Positions 36,587 to 46,218 are shown, counted from the stretch's first letter. The stretch is 64,000 bases of DNA from Falsochrobactrum shanghaiense (GCF_003149535.1 NZ_QGDB01000001.1:248001-312000); one strand, 5' to 3'. Made by a program: numbers and translations. Notes: a model not told the origin generated them from the letters alone.

Positions 36587-37642
36587 TCATTCGGCTTCCA
36601 TGAAGTCGAACGGCTTTGCCGTGACGAACTGACTGGACGCCTCGCCGGTAAGGACACGGGCCATGTCCACCCCGAGATCCAGTTTGCGGACCTGCGCGCC
36701 CTCGGAGAAGTCGAGCTTCTTCATATCCACCCAGAAAACGTTGGGCGAGGTCGCTGACTCACCGTAAAAGACCATGCCCTTCTGATCCGCCACCACACGC
36801 CAGCGGGTGGTGGACAGGTTCGGTGCCTCGGGAATGCTCACGCCATAGGGCGCCGAGGCGTTGCGGATCACGCTGAACACTGCGGCAGCGGCAATCCGGG
36901 GGTCGTCGCTTTGGGTCACTGCGTTGATATAAAAGCCGGCGCGTACGAAACGGTCTTCGGAGCGGCCACTACCGGGGAGAAATTTGAGAGGGTCAATCGC
37001 GCTCCAGTATTTCTGGTTGGCGAGCTGGTCGTCATAGGGCGGGTCGTTCGTCACCACCTGATAGGAGCGGTCGTGATGGATGCTCAGCTTTCCATCAATC
37101 CACTCCAGAACGGCACTGTCGCCGGTTGCATCGGAGAGCGTCAAATGGAGCGGTGCGAGACTGCCGGGGCGTCCGGGCACCTCACCACTCACCACATCCA
37201 CAGGATGGTTGCGCGTGTATTCGATCGCCTCCGAGACCGTTGCGAACTGATCGAGGTAGAACTGCGCCCAGATCGAAAGGGAGAGACGAGGCATTGTCCC
37301 ATCGTCCTGCGGGAATGTTGTGGCGTTCAGCCATAACAGGCTGGCATTGAGCCCTGCTTCATTCATGCCGTCAACGGTGGAGATGTCATAGCCGGATACG
37401 GCCAGGCTGCCGAATTTCGATGTCCATTCCAGCGAACGCGGACCGGCGGCCCCGCTGCGTTTCATCCCGCGAGGAAAGACCCAGAAGTTGCTGACCATCG
37501 GATCCTTGAAATCCATGTTGCGGCCTGTGATGTTCCTCCCGTCAGGGCCGTGATAAACGACCCGAGTGCAGGCCTCGGCCTGGGCGGTCAGCAATGCAGC
37601 AGCGGCAGTCAAACCAGCAAGAATGCGTGTGAAGCGAGACAT
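36587..37642 (-). CDS. Choloylglycine-hydrolase-like Ntn amidase, exported
   Basis: The product is 351 aa. A signal peptide (1-24, core ILAGLTAAAALLTA) ends so that Cys25 of EACTRVVYHG would become the N-terminal nucleophile. This is the hallmark of the linear-amide C-N hydrolase (bile-salt hydrolase/penicillin V acylase) family. Further motifs are ITGRNMDFKDPM, the WTSKFGSLAVSGY segment, DGMNEAGLNASLLWL and the NDPPYDDQLAN segment. Likely a periplasmic amidase; Brucella homologues have been called choloylglycine hydrolase, but the real substrate here is unknown. ATG 37642 fits the signal peptide; the frame runs up to 37690. It lies 44 nt downstream of an outer-membrane protein gene in the same direction. 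Confidence 0.85.
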   Translation of the reverse strand: MSRFTRILAGLTAAAALLTAQAEACTRVVYHGPDGRNITGRNMDFKDPMVSNFWVFPRGMKRSGAAGPRSLEWTSKFGSLAVSGYDISTVDGMNEAGLNASLLWLNATTFPQDDGTMPRLSLSIWAQFYLDQFATVSEAIEYTRNHPVDVVSGEVPGRPGSLAPLHLTLSDATGDSAVLEWIDGKLSIHHDRSYQVVTNDPPYDDQLANQKYWSAIDPLKFLPGSGRSEDRFVRAGFYINAVTQSDDPRIAAAAVFSVIRNASAPYGVSIPEAPNLSTTRWRVVADQKGMVFYGESATSPNVFWVDMKKLDFSEGAQVRKLDLGVDMARVLTGEASSQFVTAKPFDFMEAE

Positions 37643-37686
37643 ATTGAACACCAATCCATAAGAAGACTGCGGGAAGTGGGTACAAA

Positions 37687-38619
37687 TCAAAACCGGTAGG
37701 TCATTCCCAGAACCGGGCCGCTGAGGCGCGTATCATAGACGTGACCTTTGTGATCATAGTCAACGTCGAGCACCTTGTAACCCACGGAAGCGGAAAAGTG
37801 GTCGCTGAAGGCGTAATTGACGGTAGCCATCGCTGACCAAGTGAAGTCCGATCCCGCACCGAAACCGCCGATGTCTGCCTGCGCCTGCGCTGACAAGGTT
37901 TTCGTGATTGGAAGGAAGGCGCGCAAACCGACCAGTGGATCGACCCAGCCGAAGCTTTCTTCGTGGCTAACAGACCCGCTGAAACCGCCAAGGCTCCCGG
38001 TAAGCGTCACATCATTCGAGATGTGCCAGAAGCGCGCGCCGCCAAGGGCATCGAGCGTGAACTGCGACGTATCAACGACCCGGTAGCCGCCCATCAGGGT
38101 TGCAGTGAATTGCCTCGTGTCAACCTTCGCATCGATGCTGCCGCCCGGCGGTATTGTGCCGACCCCGGGAATCGCGAGTGCCGGCAGCGGCCCAACCCCA
38201 TGGCCGTCCGTCGTATCGACATACATGATGTCGCCCGAGAAGACGAAGCGGTCGTAGCGTCCCCAAATGTTGATGAACCCGCCAAAATTCAGCTCGTCCA
38301 TGACGTCGGAGAACGACTTCTCGACGCCGATAGTCGGACCACGCCGAAACGGAGAAATATGCCCATCGAGGCCTGCCGCCCACATATAGGGCGTAATCTG
38401 CAAGGCCCAATTTTGAGGCTCCGCCGAAACATGCTCTTCTGCCACGTTAAGGGTAGCATCCGCGCCATAGGCGGAATGTGCGCTGCAGAGGGACAACACA
38501 ATGACAGCGGCATACCAAGGCGACAGGGCCTGGCTGTTGTCGGTGACAATTGGCTGGTCTTGGGGGCTGCGGCAGGCGTACTCCCGACCGCGGGACTTTT
38601 TGCAGGACCGAAATACCAT
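37687..38619 (-). CDS. Outer-membrane beta-barrel protein
   Basis: The product is 310 aa. It shows alternating amphipathic strands and the terminal MTYRF, an aromatic C-terminus required for outer-membrane insertion. ATG 38619 has GAGGGG 6 nt upstream. The signal core (about 33-50, WYAAVIVLSLCSAHSAYG, cleavage before ADA) is preceded by an unusually long basic/polar leader of about 32 residues. No closer relative is recognised. It is followed by the choloylglycine-hydrolase-like gene, so the pair may handle an exported or imported amide. Confidence 0.72.
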   Translation of the reverse strand: MVFRSCKKSRGREYACRSPQDQPIVTDNSQALSPWYAAVIVLSLCSAHSAYGADATLNVAEEHVSAEPQNWALQITPYMWAAGLDGHISPFRRGPTIGVEKSFSDVMDELNFGGFINIWGRYDRFVFSGDIMYVDTTDGHGVGPLPALAIPGVGTIPPGGSIDAKVDTRQFTATLMGGYRVVDTSQFTLDALGGARFWHISNDVTLTGSLGGFSGSVSHEESFGWVDPLVGLRAFLPITKTLSAQAQADIGGFGAGSDFTWSAMATVNYAFSDHFSASVGYKVLDVDYDHKGHVYDTRLSGPVLGMTYRF

Positions 38620-39112
38620 GATACACCCCTCATCTTGGCGTCTATATCAGCCAAATTATTGACATCTGAAGGCAAGTTGCGATTTCGGGTACTATGCTCC
38701 ATACAGACTTCATCAAATCCCCGCAACCCACGGCAGATCTGGTCCAAGAGAATAGCGGTAGACAACGCTGCATAGCCGGACCCCGACGGCAGAAACGACA
38801 ATCAGAAATTATAGAGCAGCTACAATGACATAGCGGTGCCCAGTTTCATCTGCTCCAGCGCGCCATTTTTCCAGGACAATGAACACCAATGAGAGAACGC
38901 CGGACCGGGCATTGGCTGCAAATGCTGCGTTGCGTTATTCGTGACAGGTCATCCGCGACATGTTATTTAGAGATGTGGCATACGAACTTGCGTATTTGGA
39001 GTATTCTGGTTCGATTGAATGCGATCAAGCCTCTAAATCCTTGTTTTATGCGCGTCTTGCCCAAAGACCGTTTCACGCTTTTCGGGATGTGTTCTAATTC
39101 AACACGGAGGAC
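38620..39112. other. Intergenic region with repeat remnant
   Basis: About 490 bp without a credible gene. The right end (39040-39100) carries a degenerate mosaic-repeat module (GTTTTATGCGCGTC, CCGTTTCACGCTTTTCGGGA). GGAGG at its end serves the FMN reductase. Confidence 0.55.
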
Positions 39113-39685
39113 ATGATGACCAAGCACAAAGTCGGATATTTTGTGGGCAGCCTCGCCAAAGGCTCCATCAACCGCAAGCTTGCGCTGGCACTGGTGCAGC
39201 TGGCGCCCGCCGAATTGGAAATGCAGGAGATTTCCTTCAGGGATCTTCCGCTCTACAGCTATGATTATGATGCCGATTACCCGAAAGTCGCGCGGGATTT
39301 CAAAGAGGCCATCGCCGCCGTGGACGCCGTGCTTTTCGTCACCCCCGAATATAACCGCTCGATTCCCGGCGGCCTGAAAAATGCCATCGACTGGGCAAGC
39401 AGGCCATGGGGACAAAATTCCTTCACCCGAAAGCCGTCCGGCATTATCGGCACATCGCCCGGTTCAATCGGCACCGCCGTTGGCCAGCAGCATCTTAAAA
39501 CTATTTTGAGCTTCTGCAATTCGCCGATGATGAATGCGATCGAAGCCTATATCCATTTCACCCCCGACCTGATCTCCGACGATGGTGTGGTCAGTTCCGA
39601 ATCGACCCGGGATTTTCTGGCTAACTACATGAGCGAATTCAATAATTTCATCAACCGGGTATATACGGCCTACCCACGCAGCTAA
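39113..39685 (+). CDS. NADPH-dependent FMN reductase family protein
   Basis: The product is 190 aa with a flavodoxin-like fold. The phosphate-binding loop reads GSLAKGSINRKLA (about 13-25) and the flavin contact VTPEYNRSIPGGLKNAIDW (about 76-94). Such enzymes reduce FMN, quinones or azo compounds in the cytoplasm. GGAGGAC precedes ATG 39113. It is monocistronic; the specific substrate is unknown. Confidence 0.88.
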   Translation: MMTKHKVGYFVGSLAKGSINRKLALALVQLAPAELEMQEISFRDLPLYSYDYDADYPKVARDFKEAIAAVDAVLFVTPEYNRSIPGGLKNAIDWASRPWGQNSFTRKPSGIIGTSPGSIGTAVGQQHLKTILSFCNSPMMNAIEAYIHFTPDLISDDGVVSSESTRDFLANYMSEFNNFINRVYTAYPRS

Positions 39686-39830
39686 TTCATCAACCTATGG
39701 AATACCGAGCTTGCAGAGCCGCTCCCGCACATCTCGGCGGGAGCGGCCGCATGTGAGCACGGAGAACATATTTGCTCATCATCCCGAACAGGATGACGGT
39801 CTTTTATCGTTATATTTTTGGAAAGATGAA

Positions 39831-39905
<75 letters not shown>

Positions 39906-40052
39906 ATTCGCCTGAACGCGGCGGACTTCTGCCACATCATTACGCAAATCGCAAGCAAGCAATTACAATTCTTTGCATATAATGTGGAAATCGGCGAAGA
40001 GAGCCGTGGAAAGCACCTTTTCGCAGCCATTCCAGCGTAGTAAACAGGGCAT

Positions 40053-40232
40053 ATGAGCGAAGAAACGACCCAGAACAAGAAATCAAGCGCGTCCGATCCG
40101 CGCAAAAAGCGGCGCGCGGACCAGCTTCGTGCGAATCTGATGCGGCGCAAGGCGCAATTGCGCTCGCGGCGCGCAGGCGAGGCCGATGAGCGCACAGACG
40201 GCATTGCCGCAGCCGGCAAAGATACGGAATGA
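40053..40232 (+). CDS. Small basic conserved-type protein, 59 aa
   Basis: The frame reads MSEETTQNKKSSASDPRKKR, RADQLRANLM, RRKAQLRSRRAG and an acidic end. It has a strong basic helical middle (about 17-40) and a disordered Ser/Lys N-terminus. Upstream is CAGGGCAT, a weak site. It sits 229 bp before murA; I recall similar short basic proteins beside murA in rhizobia but cannot verify this. Function is unknown; nucleic-acid binding is possible from charge alone. Confidence 0.65.
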   Translation: MSEETTQNKKSSASDPRKKRRADQLRANLMRRKAQLRSRRAGEADERTDGIAAAGKDTE

Positions 40233-40461
40233 TGCCGTGGGGAAAAGCCGTTCTTGAAGAGAGGGGACGGCTGCGCTAAAAGCGCGTTCAAACTCTTGAC
40301 TGCGCCGTGGTCGGCCCATGATTCGCAATCGACCTAATTCCGCCGCAAGATTTGTACTTTATTGCTGCATCGTCGCCAAGCCGGAAGGCTTGCGAAGCCT
40401 TGCAAAAAATAATTGCAAAATAATTATCGGGCATTTGCTTCGGCCCAGAAAGTGAAACAGC

Positions 40462-41751
40462 ATGGATCGCATCAAAATCATCGGCGGCAACAAGCTCAAT
40501 GGCGTCATCCCCATCTCCGGCGCGAAAAACGCAGCCCTGCCCCTGATGATCGCCTCGCTGCTGACCGACGATACGCTGACGCTCGAAAATGTGCCGCATC
40601 TGGCCGATGTCGAGCAATTGATCCGCATCCTGAGCAATCATGGCGTCGATTATTCGGTCAATGGCCGCCGCGAGCACCAGAACGGCGCCTATTCGCGCAC
40701 CATCCATTTCACGGCGCGCAATATCGTCGACACCACTGCGCCCTATGAACTGGTTTCCAAAATGCGCGCGAGCTTCTGGGTGATTGCGCCGCTGCTGGCG
40801 CGCACGGGCGAAGCCAATGTGTCGCTGCCCGGCGGCTGCGCCATCGGCACGCGCCCGGTCGATCTGCTGCTCGAAAGCCTTCAGGCGCTCGGCGCTGAAA
40901 TCGAGATTGAAAACGGTTATGCCAAGGCTCGCGCCAAGGACGGCCTTGTCGGAACGCGCTACGCATTCCCAAAGGTTTCTGTCGGCGCGACCCATGTGAT
41001 GCTGATGGCTGCAACTTTGGCCAAGGGCGAGACCATTATCGAAAACGCCGCGCGCGAGCCGGAAGTCGTCAATCTGGCCGATTGCCTCAACGCAATGGGC
41101 GCAAAGATTTCCGGCGCAGGCACGAGTACGATCCATGTTGAAGGCGTGACCAGCCTTTCGGGCGCGCGCGTTCGCGTCATCCCCGACCGCATCGAGACGG
41201 GCACCTATGCCATGGCGGTGGCCATGACGGGCGGCGATGTGCTGCTTGAAGGCGCGCAGGAAAGCCAGCTTTCAGCCGCGCTGGAAACGCTGCGTCAGGC
41301 GGGTGCGGAAATCACCGAGACCAATAGCGGATTGCGGGTCGTGCGCAATGGCCACGGCATCGAGCCGGTCGATATTGTCACCGATCCCTTCCCCGGCTTC
41401 CCAACCGATCTTCAGGCGCAGTTCATGGGGCTGATGACCAAGGCCAAGGGCACGTCGCGCATTACCGAAACGATCTTCGAGAATCGCTTCATGCATGTGC
41501 AGGAACTGGCGCGTCTTGGCGCGAAGATTTCGCTTTCCGGCCAGACCGCAACCGTCGAGGGCGTGGAACGCCTCAAGGGCGCGCAGGTGATGGCGACCGA
41601 TCTTCGCGCATCGGTTTCGCTGGTGATTGCGGGGCTTGCCGCCGAAGGCGAAACGCTCGTCAACCGCGTCTATCATCTTGATCGCGGCTTCGAGCGGCTG
41701 GAAGAAAAGCTCTCGCGCTGCGGCGCGAATGTCGAACGCATCAGCGGCTAA
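40462..41751 (+). CDS. murA: UDP-N-acetylglucosamine 1-carboxyvinyltransferase
   Basis: The product is a 429-aa cytoplasmic enzyme for the first committed step of peptidoglycan synthesis, adding enolpyruvate from PEP to UDP-GlcNAc. K22/N23 in SGAKNAALP bind substrate. The catalytic loop is [15 protein letters not shown] with C126, the fosfomycin target residue, so the enzyme would be of the sensitive type. The C-terminal [11 protein letters not shown] is present. A strong terminator follows at 41770-41800. Confidence 0.96.
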   Translation: MDRIKIIGGNKLNGVIPISGAKNAALPLMIASLLTDDTLTLENVPHLADVEQLIRILSNHGVDYSVNGRREHQNGAYSRTIHFTARNIVDTTAPYELVSKMRASFWVIAPLLARTGEANVSLPGGCAIGTRPVDLLLESLQALGAEIEIENGYAKARAKDGLVGTRYAFPKVSVGATHVMLMAATLAKGETIIENAAREPEVVNLADCLNAMGAKISGAGTSTIHVEGVTSLSGARVRVIPDRIETGTYAMAVAMTGGDVLLEGAQESQLSAALETLRQAGAEITETNSGLRVVRNGHGIEPVDIVTDPFPGFPTDLQAQFMGLMTKAKGTSRITETIFENRFMHVQELARLGAKISLSGQTATVEGVERLKGAQVMATDLRASVSLVIAGLAAEGETLVNRVYHLDRGFERLEEKLSRCGANVERISG

Positions 41752-41769
41752 GTGCCCATAATTCAAACT

Positions 41770-41800
41770 GGCCGGAACCTTGCAAGCGTTCCGGCCTTTT
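41770..41800 (+). terminator. murA terminator
   Basis: GGCCGGAAC (41770-41778) pairs with GTTCCGGCC (41788-41796), followed by TTTT and a T-rich tail. It starts 19 nt after the murA stop. Confidence 0.88.
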
Positions 41801-41928
41801 GTCTTCAGTCGCCATTTCTCCCCCAATAGGCTGAATAGCCTGTCGATTTTTTTGTGCCGACATGCAAGATTGGGTAAGCTTGGCGGTCAGGCTGATTGCT
41901 TCAAAAACGACAGGGGTTGGTACGAATT

Positions 41929-42369
41929 ATGGAAATGTTGAAGCTCGTAGCGCTGGATGAGGAAGACTTGCAGGTCCTGTCCGCCCATCTTCAGGACGCC
42001 GTGCTCAAAGTCTCCGATCTTCAGTATTTTGCCAAGGACCGGCGTTTCATCCTCACGGCAAACCGTTTCGTCTGGGAAGAAGCCAAACCGAAATTCCTGC
42101 GCAAGCCCGCCTATCAGCGCCGCCGCACCGCATTGCATTTCAATCGCGTCAACGCCATCAAAGCAACCGGCATCGACCGGCAGAAAGGCGAAGAGGTGCT
42201 TTCCCTGCTGGCGATCCGCTTTCTTCCAGACGCCGCACCGGCGGGAACAATAGAACTGACTTTCTCGGCCAATGCGGCTATCCGGCTTGATGTCGAATGT
42301 ATCGAAGCGCAAATGACCGATCTTGGCGCAGTCTGGGAAACCGAATCCCGCCCGCGACACGATGTCTGA
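41929..42369 (+). CDS. DUF2948 family protein
   Basis: The product is 146 aa and matches the alphaproteobacterial DUF2948 family. Key stretches are LKLVALDEEDLQVLSAHLQD, DLQYFAKDRRFILTANRFVWE, RRRTALHFNRV and the tail NAAIRLDVECIEAQMTDLGAVWE. The function is unknown. Typically it precedes hisD, as here (65 bp gap). ATG 41929 fits the family start; the frame runs to 41896. Confidence 0.85.
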   Translation: MEMLKLVALDEEDLQVLSAHLQDAVLKVSDLQYFAKDRRFILTANRFVWEEAKPKFLRKPAYQRRRTALHFNRVNAIKATGIDRQKGEEVLSLLAIRFLPDAAPAGTIELTFSANAAIRLDVECIEAQMTDLGAVWETESRPRHDV

Positions 42370-42434
42370 CCGGCGCTTCAATCAGATTTCACACAGGCTT
42401 TGAGCCTCTACAGACAGACTAAAGGAATAATTGC

Positions 42435-43727
42435 GTGGTCACGACGCTCAGACAAACCGATCCCGATTTTGAACAGAAATTCGCAGCCTTCCTTTCCGGC
42501 AAGCGCGAAGCTTCAGAGGATGTCGATCGGGCCGCGCGTGAAATCATCGATCGCGTGCGCCGCGAGGGCGATGCGGCACTGATCGACTATTCGCGCCGTT
42601 TTGACCGTATCGATCTGGAAAAAACCGGCATTGCCGTCACCCCGGCGGAAATCGATGCGGCATTTGATCTTGCCCCCGCAAGCACTATCGAAGCGCTGAA
42701 GCTGGCGCATGAGCGCATCGAAAAGCACCATGCGCGCCAATTGCCCAAGGATGATTATTATACGGATGCGCTCGGCGTCGAACTCGGCTCGCGCTGGACG
42801 GCCATCGAGGCGGTGGGGCTTTATGTGCCCGGCGGCACGGCGAGCTATCCAAGCTCGGTGCTGATGAACGCCGTGCCTGCAAAGGTTGCAGGTGTGGAAC
42901 GCATCGTGATGGTGGTGCCTTCCCCCGATGGCATTCTCAATCCGCTGGTGCTGGTGGCCGCGCGCCTTGCGGGCGTCTCCGAAATCTATCGCGTGGGCGG
43001 CGCGCAGGCGATCGCCGCACTTGCCTATGGCACGCAGACCATTGCGCCGGTTGCAAAGATCGTCGGCCCCGGTAATGCCTATGTCGCCGCCGCCAAGCGC
43101 ATCGTTTTCGGCACCGTCGGCATCGATATGATCGCCGGACCTTCGGAAGTGCTGGTGATTGCCGACAAGGACAACAATCCCGACTGGCTGGCAGCCGATA
43201 TTCTTGCGCAGGCCGAACATGACAGGGCGGCGCAATCCATCCTGATGACTGATGACGAGCCATTGGCGAAGGCGGTCGAGGAAGCGGTCGAGCGGCAGCT
43301 TCGCACCCTGCCGCGTGCGGAAACGGCGGCTGCAAGCTGGCGTGATTTCGGCGCTGTCATTCTCGTGGAAAATCTCGAAGCCGCCATTCCGCTGGCCAAT
43401 CGCATCGCAGCCGAACATCTGGAAATCGCGACCGCAGACCCGGACGCCCTGCTGCCGAAAATCCGCAATGCGGGTTCGATCTTCATCGGCGCGCATACGC
43501 CCGAAGTGATCGGCGATTATGTCGGCGGCTGCAATCATGTTCTGCCGACTGCGCGTTCGGCGCGTTTTTCATCGGGCCTTTCGGTGCTCGACTATATGAA
43601 GCGCACCTCGCTGCTCAGGCTCGGCCCTGATCAGCTACGCGCACTCGGACCAGCAGCCATTGAAATCGCCCGCGCCGAAGGGCTGGACGCCCATGCCCAG
43701 TCGGTTGCCATCCGGCTTAATTTATGA
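42435..43727 (+). CDS. hisD: Histidinol dehydrogenase
   Basis: The product is a 430-aa zinc enzyme that catalyses the last two steps of histidine synthesis (histidinol to histidine, NAD-dependent). Motifs are GLYVPGGTASYPSSVLMNAVPA, the HDH signature IAGPSEVLVIADK, AEHDRAAQSIL, AAEHLEI and FIGAHTPEVIGDYVGGCNHVLPT. The start is GTG 42435 with AAGGA about 9 nt upstream. It is linked to UPF0262 and the phosphatase genes with gaps of 3-6 nt, the conserved rhizobial hisD operon. Confidence 0.95.
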   Translation: MVTTLRQTDPDFEQKFAAFLSGKREASEDVDRAAREIIDRVRREGDAALIDYSRRFDRIDLEKTGIAVTPAEIDAAFDLAPASTIEALKLAHERIEKHHARQLPKDDYYTDALGVELGSRWTAIEAVGLYVPGGTASYPSSVLMNAVPAKVAGVERIVMVVPSPDGILNPLVLVAARLAGVSEIYRVGGAQAIAALAYGTQTIAPVAKIVGPGNAYVAAAKRIVFGTVGIDMIAGPSEVLVIADKDNNPDWLAADILAQAEHDRAAQSILMTDDEPLAKAVEEAVERQLRTLPRAETAAASWRDFGAVILVENLEAAIPLANRIAAEHLEIATADPDALLPKIRNAGSIFIGAHTPEVIGDYVGGCNHVLPTARSARFSSGLSVLDYMKRTSLLRLGPDQLRALGPAAIEIARAEGLDAHAQSVAIRLNL

Positions 43728-43733
43728 GGAAAC

Positions 43734-44216
43734 ATGACCGCTGGTGTTCCCAATGCCCGTCTTGTCGATATCGAGCTTGATGAATCCATCGGCCGCTCGA
43801 CGCCCGATGTCGAGCATGAACGCGCGGTCGCTATTTTCGATCTGATCGAAGAGAACGCCTTTTATCCGGTAGGCGACGGTATTGGCGGGCCTTACCGGCT
43901 GCGGCTCTCTCTCATAGAAAAGCGCCTGATCTTTTCCATCAGCCGCGAAAATGGCGAAGAGGTTGCAACCCATATTCTTTCGCTGACGCCGCTGCGGCGT
44001 GTCGTGCGCGACTATTTCATGGTCTGCGAAAGCTATTATGAAGCCATCCGCTCGGCCAGCCCCAGCAAGATCGAAGCCATCGATATGGGGCGGCGCGGGC
44101 TGCATAATGAAGGCTCGCAAACATTGCAAACGCGGCTTAACGGCAAGATCAAGGTTGATTTTCAAACGGCGCGGCGGCTTTTCACGCTTGTTTGCGTCCT
44201 GCACTGGCGGGGCTGA
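43734..44216 (+). CDS. UPF0262 family protein
   Basis: The product is 160 aa and matches UPF0262, found almost only in alphaproteobacteria. It reads [20 protein letters not shown], then [51 protein letters not shown] and [18 protein letters not shown]. Function unknown. GAGGAAAC precedes ATG, 6 nt after hisD. Confidence 0.88.
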   Translation: MTAGVPNARLVDIELDESIGRSTPDVEHERAVAIFDLIEENAFYPVGDGIGGPYRLRLSLIEKRLIFSISRENGEEVATHILSLTPLRRVVRDYFMVCESYYEAIRSASPSKIEAIDMGRRGLHNEGSQTLQTRLNGKIKVDFQTARRLFTLVCVLHWRG

Positions 44217-44222
44217 TCCTTG

Positions 44223-44696
44223 ATGGCGGCGCAGGATTCCATGGCCCCCGACGATGATACGCAAGAGGCTCGAAAACGCCCCACATCATTGCTTTTCGTG
44301 TGCGGAAAGAACGCTATCCGCTCACCCATGGCCGAGCTTCTTGCAAGAAAGCTGTTGCCACCCAATATTTATGTGGCTTCCGCCGGTGTGAAGCGGGGTG
44401 AGCGCGACCCGTTTGTGGATGCGGTGCTTTCGGAAGAGGATCTGTCACTTGATGACAGGCAGCCGCGTGGTATAGAAGAACTGGCCGATGGCTATTTCGA
44501 CCTCATCATAACGCTGACGCCTCTGGCGCATCATACGGTTCTGGAGCGTATGCGCGGCTTTTCCGTCGATGTGGAATATTGGCCGACGCCCGATCCCACG
44601 CTGATGACCGGAAGCCGGGAGCAGATCATGAATGCCTATCGGGATGTCCGGGACCGCCTGAAGAGGCAAATAACGCAGCGTTTTGCGTCCGATTAG
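44223..44696 (+). CDS. Low-molecular-weight protein-tyrosine-phosphatase-like protein
   Basis: The product is 157 aa. The P-loop reads LLFVCGKNAIRSPMAELLAR, which keeps C-x5-R (CGKNAIR) but differs from the usual CxGNICRSP. The general acid is likely in PTPDPT near residue 122. It is the third gene of the hisD-UPF0262 operon. ATG 44223 is used; TTG 44220 is directly before it. Because several P-loop residues are unusual, the substrate may differ from phosphotyrosine (arsenate-reductase-like chemistry cannot be excluded). Confidence 0.82.
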   Translation: MAAQDSMAPDDDTQEARKRPTSLLFVCGKNAIRSPMAELLARKLLPPNIYVASAGVKRGERDPFVDAVLSEEDLSLDDRQPRGIEELADGYFDLIITLTPLAHHTVLERMRGFSVDVEYWPTPDPTLMTGSREQIMNAYRDVRDRLKRQITQRFASD

Positions 44697-44807
44697 GTTC
44701 GCCCAATTCGGTTGTTCACAAATGCCGCCTAATCATATAGGTTCCGCGCAAAATCAGGTTCAGGGCCCGGTTGGGGCTATTTTATCAAAGAAAGAAACAG
44801 GTATCGC

Positions 44808-45026
44808 ATGGCGAAAGAAGAAGTCCTCGAATTTCCGGGTGTTGTTACGGAACTGCTGCCCAATGCAATGTTCCGCGTAAAGCTCGAAAACGAACATGAA
44901 ATCATTGCCCACACTGCCGGGCGTATGCGCAAGAACCGCATCCGCGTTCTCGCAGGCGACAAGGTTCTGGTCGAAATGACGCCCTACGATCTGACCAAGG
45001 GCCGCATTACCTATCGCTTCAAGTAA
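44808..45026 (+). CDS. infA: Translation initiation factor IF-1
   Basis: The product is 72 aa, a single S1/OB-fold: [20 protein letters not shown], then [33 protein letters not shown] and ITYRFK. IF-1 occupies the ribosomal A site during initiation. It is full length and near-identical to the family consensus. It is followed by maf and yacG with gaps of 27 and 6 nt. Confidence 0.97.
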   Translation: MAKEEVLEFPGVVTELLPNAMFRVKLENEHEIIAHTAGRMRKNRIRVLAGDKVLVEMTPYDLTKGRITYRFK

Positions 45027-45053
45027 GCAATCGCTTCGCTTTTCAGGAAAACC

Positions 45054-45686
45054 GTGTCGATGAGCGCGCAACACAAGCTGGTTCTTGCCTCCGGCTCTCC
45101 CCGCAGGATCGAGCTTCTGAGGCAGGCGGGCATCGAGCCAGACCATATCCAGCCCGCTGATATTGACGAAACGCCACAGCGCGCGGAACATCCGCGTTCG
45201 CTGGCGCGCCGTCTTGCGCGTGAAAAGGCCAGGGCCGCCCATGAGCGGCTCAAAAGCGACGAGAATTTCGCCCGCGCCTTCGTGCTCGCAGCCGATACGG
45301 TCGTGGCCGTGGGGCGGCGCATTCTGCCGAAAGCCGAGATCATGGATGAAGCGCGCGAATGCTTGCGCCTTTTATCCGGCCGTACACACAAGGTTTTCAC
45401 CGGCATATGCCTTATTCTGCCCAATGGCGCAGAACGCGTGAACGTCGTTGAAACGCGGCTGCGCTTCGAGCGGCTGACACGCAGGCAGATCGATGCCTAT
45501 CTGGCGTCAGGCGAATGGCGCGGCAAGGCTGGCGGCTATGCCGTACAGGGGCTTGCAGGCAGCTTCGTGGTCAAGCTTGTGGGTTCCTACACCAATGTCG
45601 TGGGCCTGCCCTTGCAGGAAACCGTGAGCCTGCTTGGCGATGGCGATTATCCCGTCCATGCCAATTGGTCGAACGGGAAGGTCTGA
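45054..45686 (+). CDS. maf: Maf-family nucleotide pyrophosphatase
   Basis: The product is 210 aa. Maf proteins hydrolyse modified or canonical nucleoside triphosphates and influence septation. The N-terminal signature is [18 protein letters not shown], with AADTVVAVG and [10 protein letters not shown] later. GTG 45054 has AGGAAA about 7 nt upstream; ATG 45060 is an alternative. Confidence 0.92.
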   Translation: MSMSAQHKLVLASGSPRRIELLRQAGIEPDHIQPADIDETPQRAEHPRSLARRLAREKARAAHERLKSDENFARAFVLAADTVVAVGRRILPKAEIMDEARECLRLLSGRTHKVFTGICLILPNGAERVNVVETRLRFERLTRRQIDAYLASGEWRGKAGGYAVQGLAGSFVVKLVGSYTNVVGLPLQETVSLLGDGDYPVHANWSNGKV

Positions 45687-45692
45687 ATCGAT

Positions 45693-45908
45693 ATGAGCGA
45701 CAAGAAAGACATATCCGCTGCCGCAGGCGCACGCGTCACACCTCTGCGCCCGACACGCCCCTGCCCCGAATGCGGCAAGCCATCCAGTCGCGATTCCTAT
45801 CCTTTCTGTTCGCCGCGTTGCAAAAGCATTGACCTCAATCGCTGGCTTTCGGGCAGCTATGTCATTCCCGGCAAGCCGATCGATGAGGAAGAAGAAAACG
45901 ATAACTGA
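45693..45908 (+). CDS. yacG: DNA gyrase inhibitor YacG
   Basis: The product is 71 aa. The zinc finger is CPECGKPS...[19 protein letters not shown] (C-x2-C and C-x3-C), followed by an acidic tail. YacG binds zinc and inhibits gyrase activity in characterised homologues. It ends the infA-maf-yacG cluster before tRNA-Phe. Confidence 0.93.
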   Translation: MSDKKDISAAAGARVTPLRPTRPCPECGKPSSRDSYPFCSPRCKSIDLNRWLSGSYVIPGKPIDEEEENDN

Positions 45909-45992
45909 GGCTTCGCTCACATCGGTTTCCACAGTAAAATCGGTGCTTTAGCAAGGTTGTGAGAAAAGCTGATAAAAATTGCGATACGGTGC

Positions 45993-46020
45993 TGGACAGC
46001 GCCAAATTTAATGCTATAAC
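45993..46020 (+). promoter_or_regulatory. Promoter of tRNA-Phe
   Basis: TGGACA (45993-45998), a 16-bp spacer and TATAAC (46015-46020) form a good sigma-70-type promoter about 55 nt before the mature tRNA end. It lies outside the integrated element, so the tRNA stays transcribed. Confidence 0.6.
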
Positions 46021-46079
46021 CCACGCACTTCCGGCGGACATGAGTGCCGCCACGCAGTAAGGCAGCAGCCTTGCGGGAT

Positions 46080-46155
46080 GCCCGGATAGCTCAGTTGGTA
46101 GAGCAGCGGATTGAAAATCCGCGTGTCGGCGGTTCAAATCCGTCTCCGGGCACCA
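46080..46155 (+). tRNA. tRNA-Phe (anticodon GAA), carrying attL
   Basis: A 76-nt cloverleaf with CCA. GCCCGGA pairs with TCCGGGC, the anticodon arm is GCGGA-TTGAAAA-TCCGC giving GAA, and the T loop is TTCAAAT. From 46107 to its end and four bases beyond, the sequence is repeated exactly at 63803-63855. The element therefore supplied the 3' half and kept the gene functional. Confidence 0.96.
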
Positions 46156-46159
46156 CTAA
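46107..46159. repeat. attL, 53-bp core
   Basis: Identical to 63803-63855 base for base. It begins in the anticodon stem (CGGATTGAAAATCC) of tRNA-Phe and ends CACCACTAA. The sequences diverge on both sides, which defines the recombination core. Confidence 0.95.
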
Positions 46160-46218
46160 AAAACCCAACGAAATCAAAGAGCTAGTCTAGATCAAGGCTC
46201 ATAGAAAATCCCAAGAAT

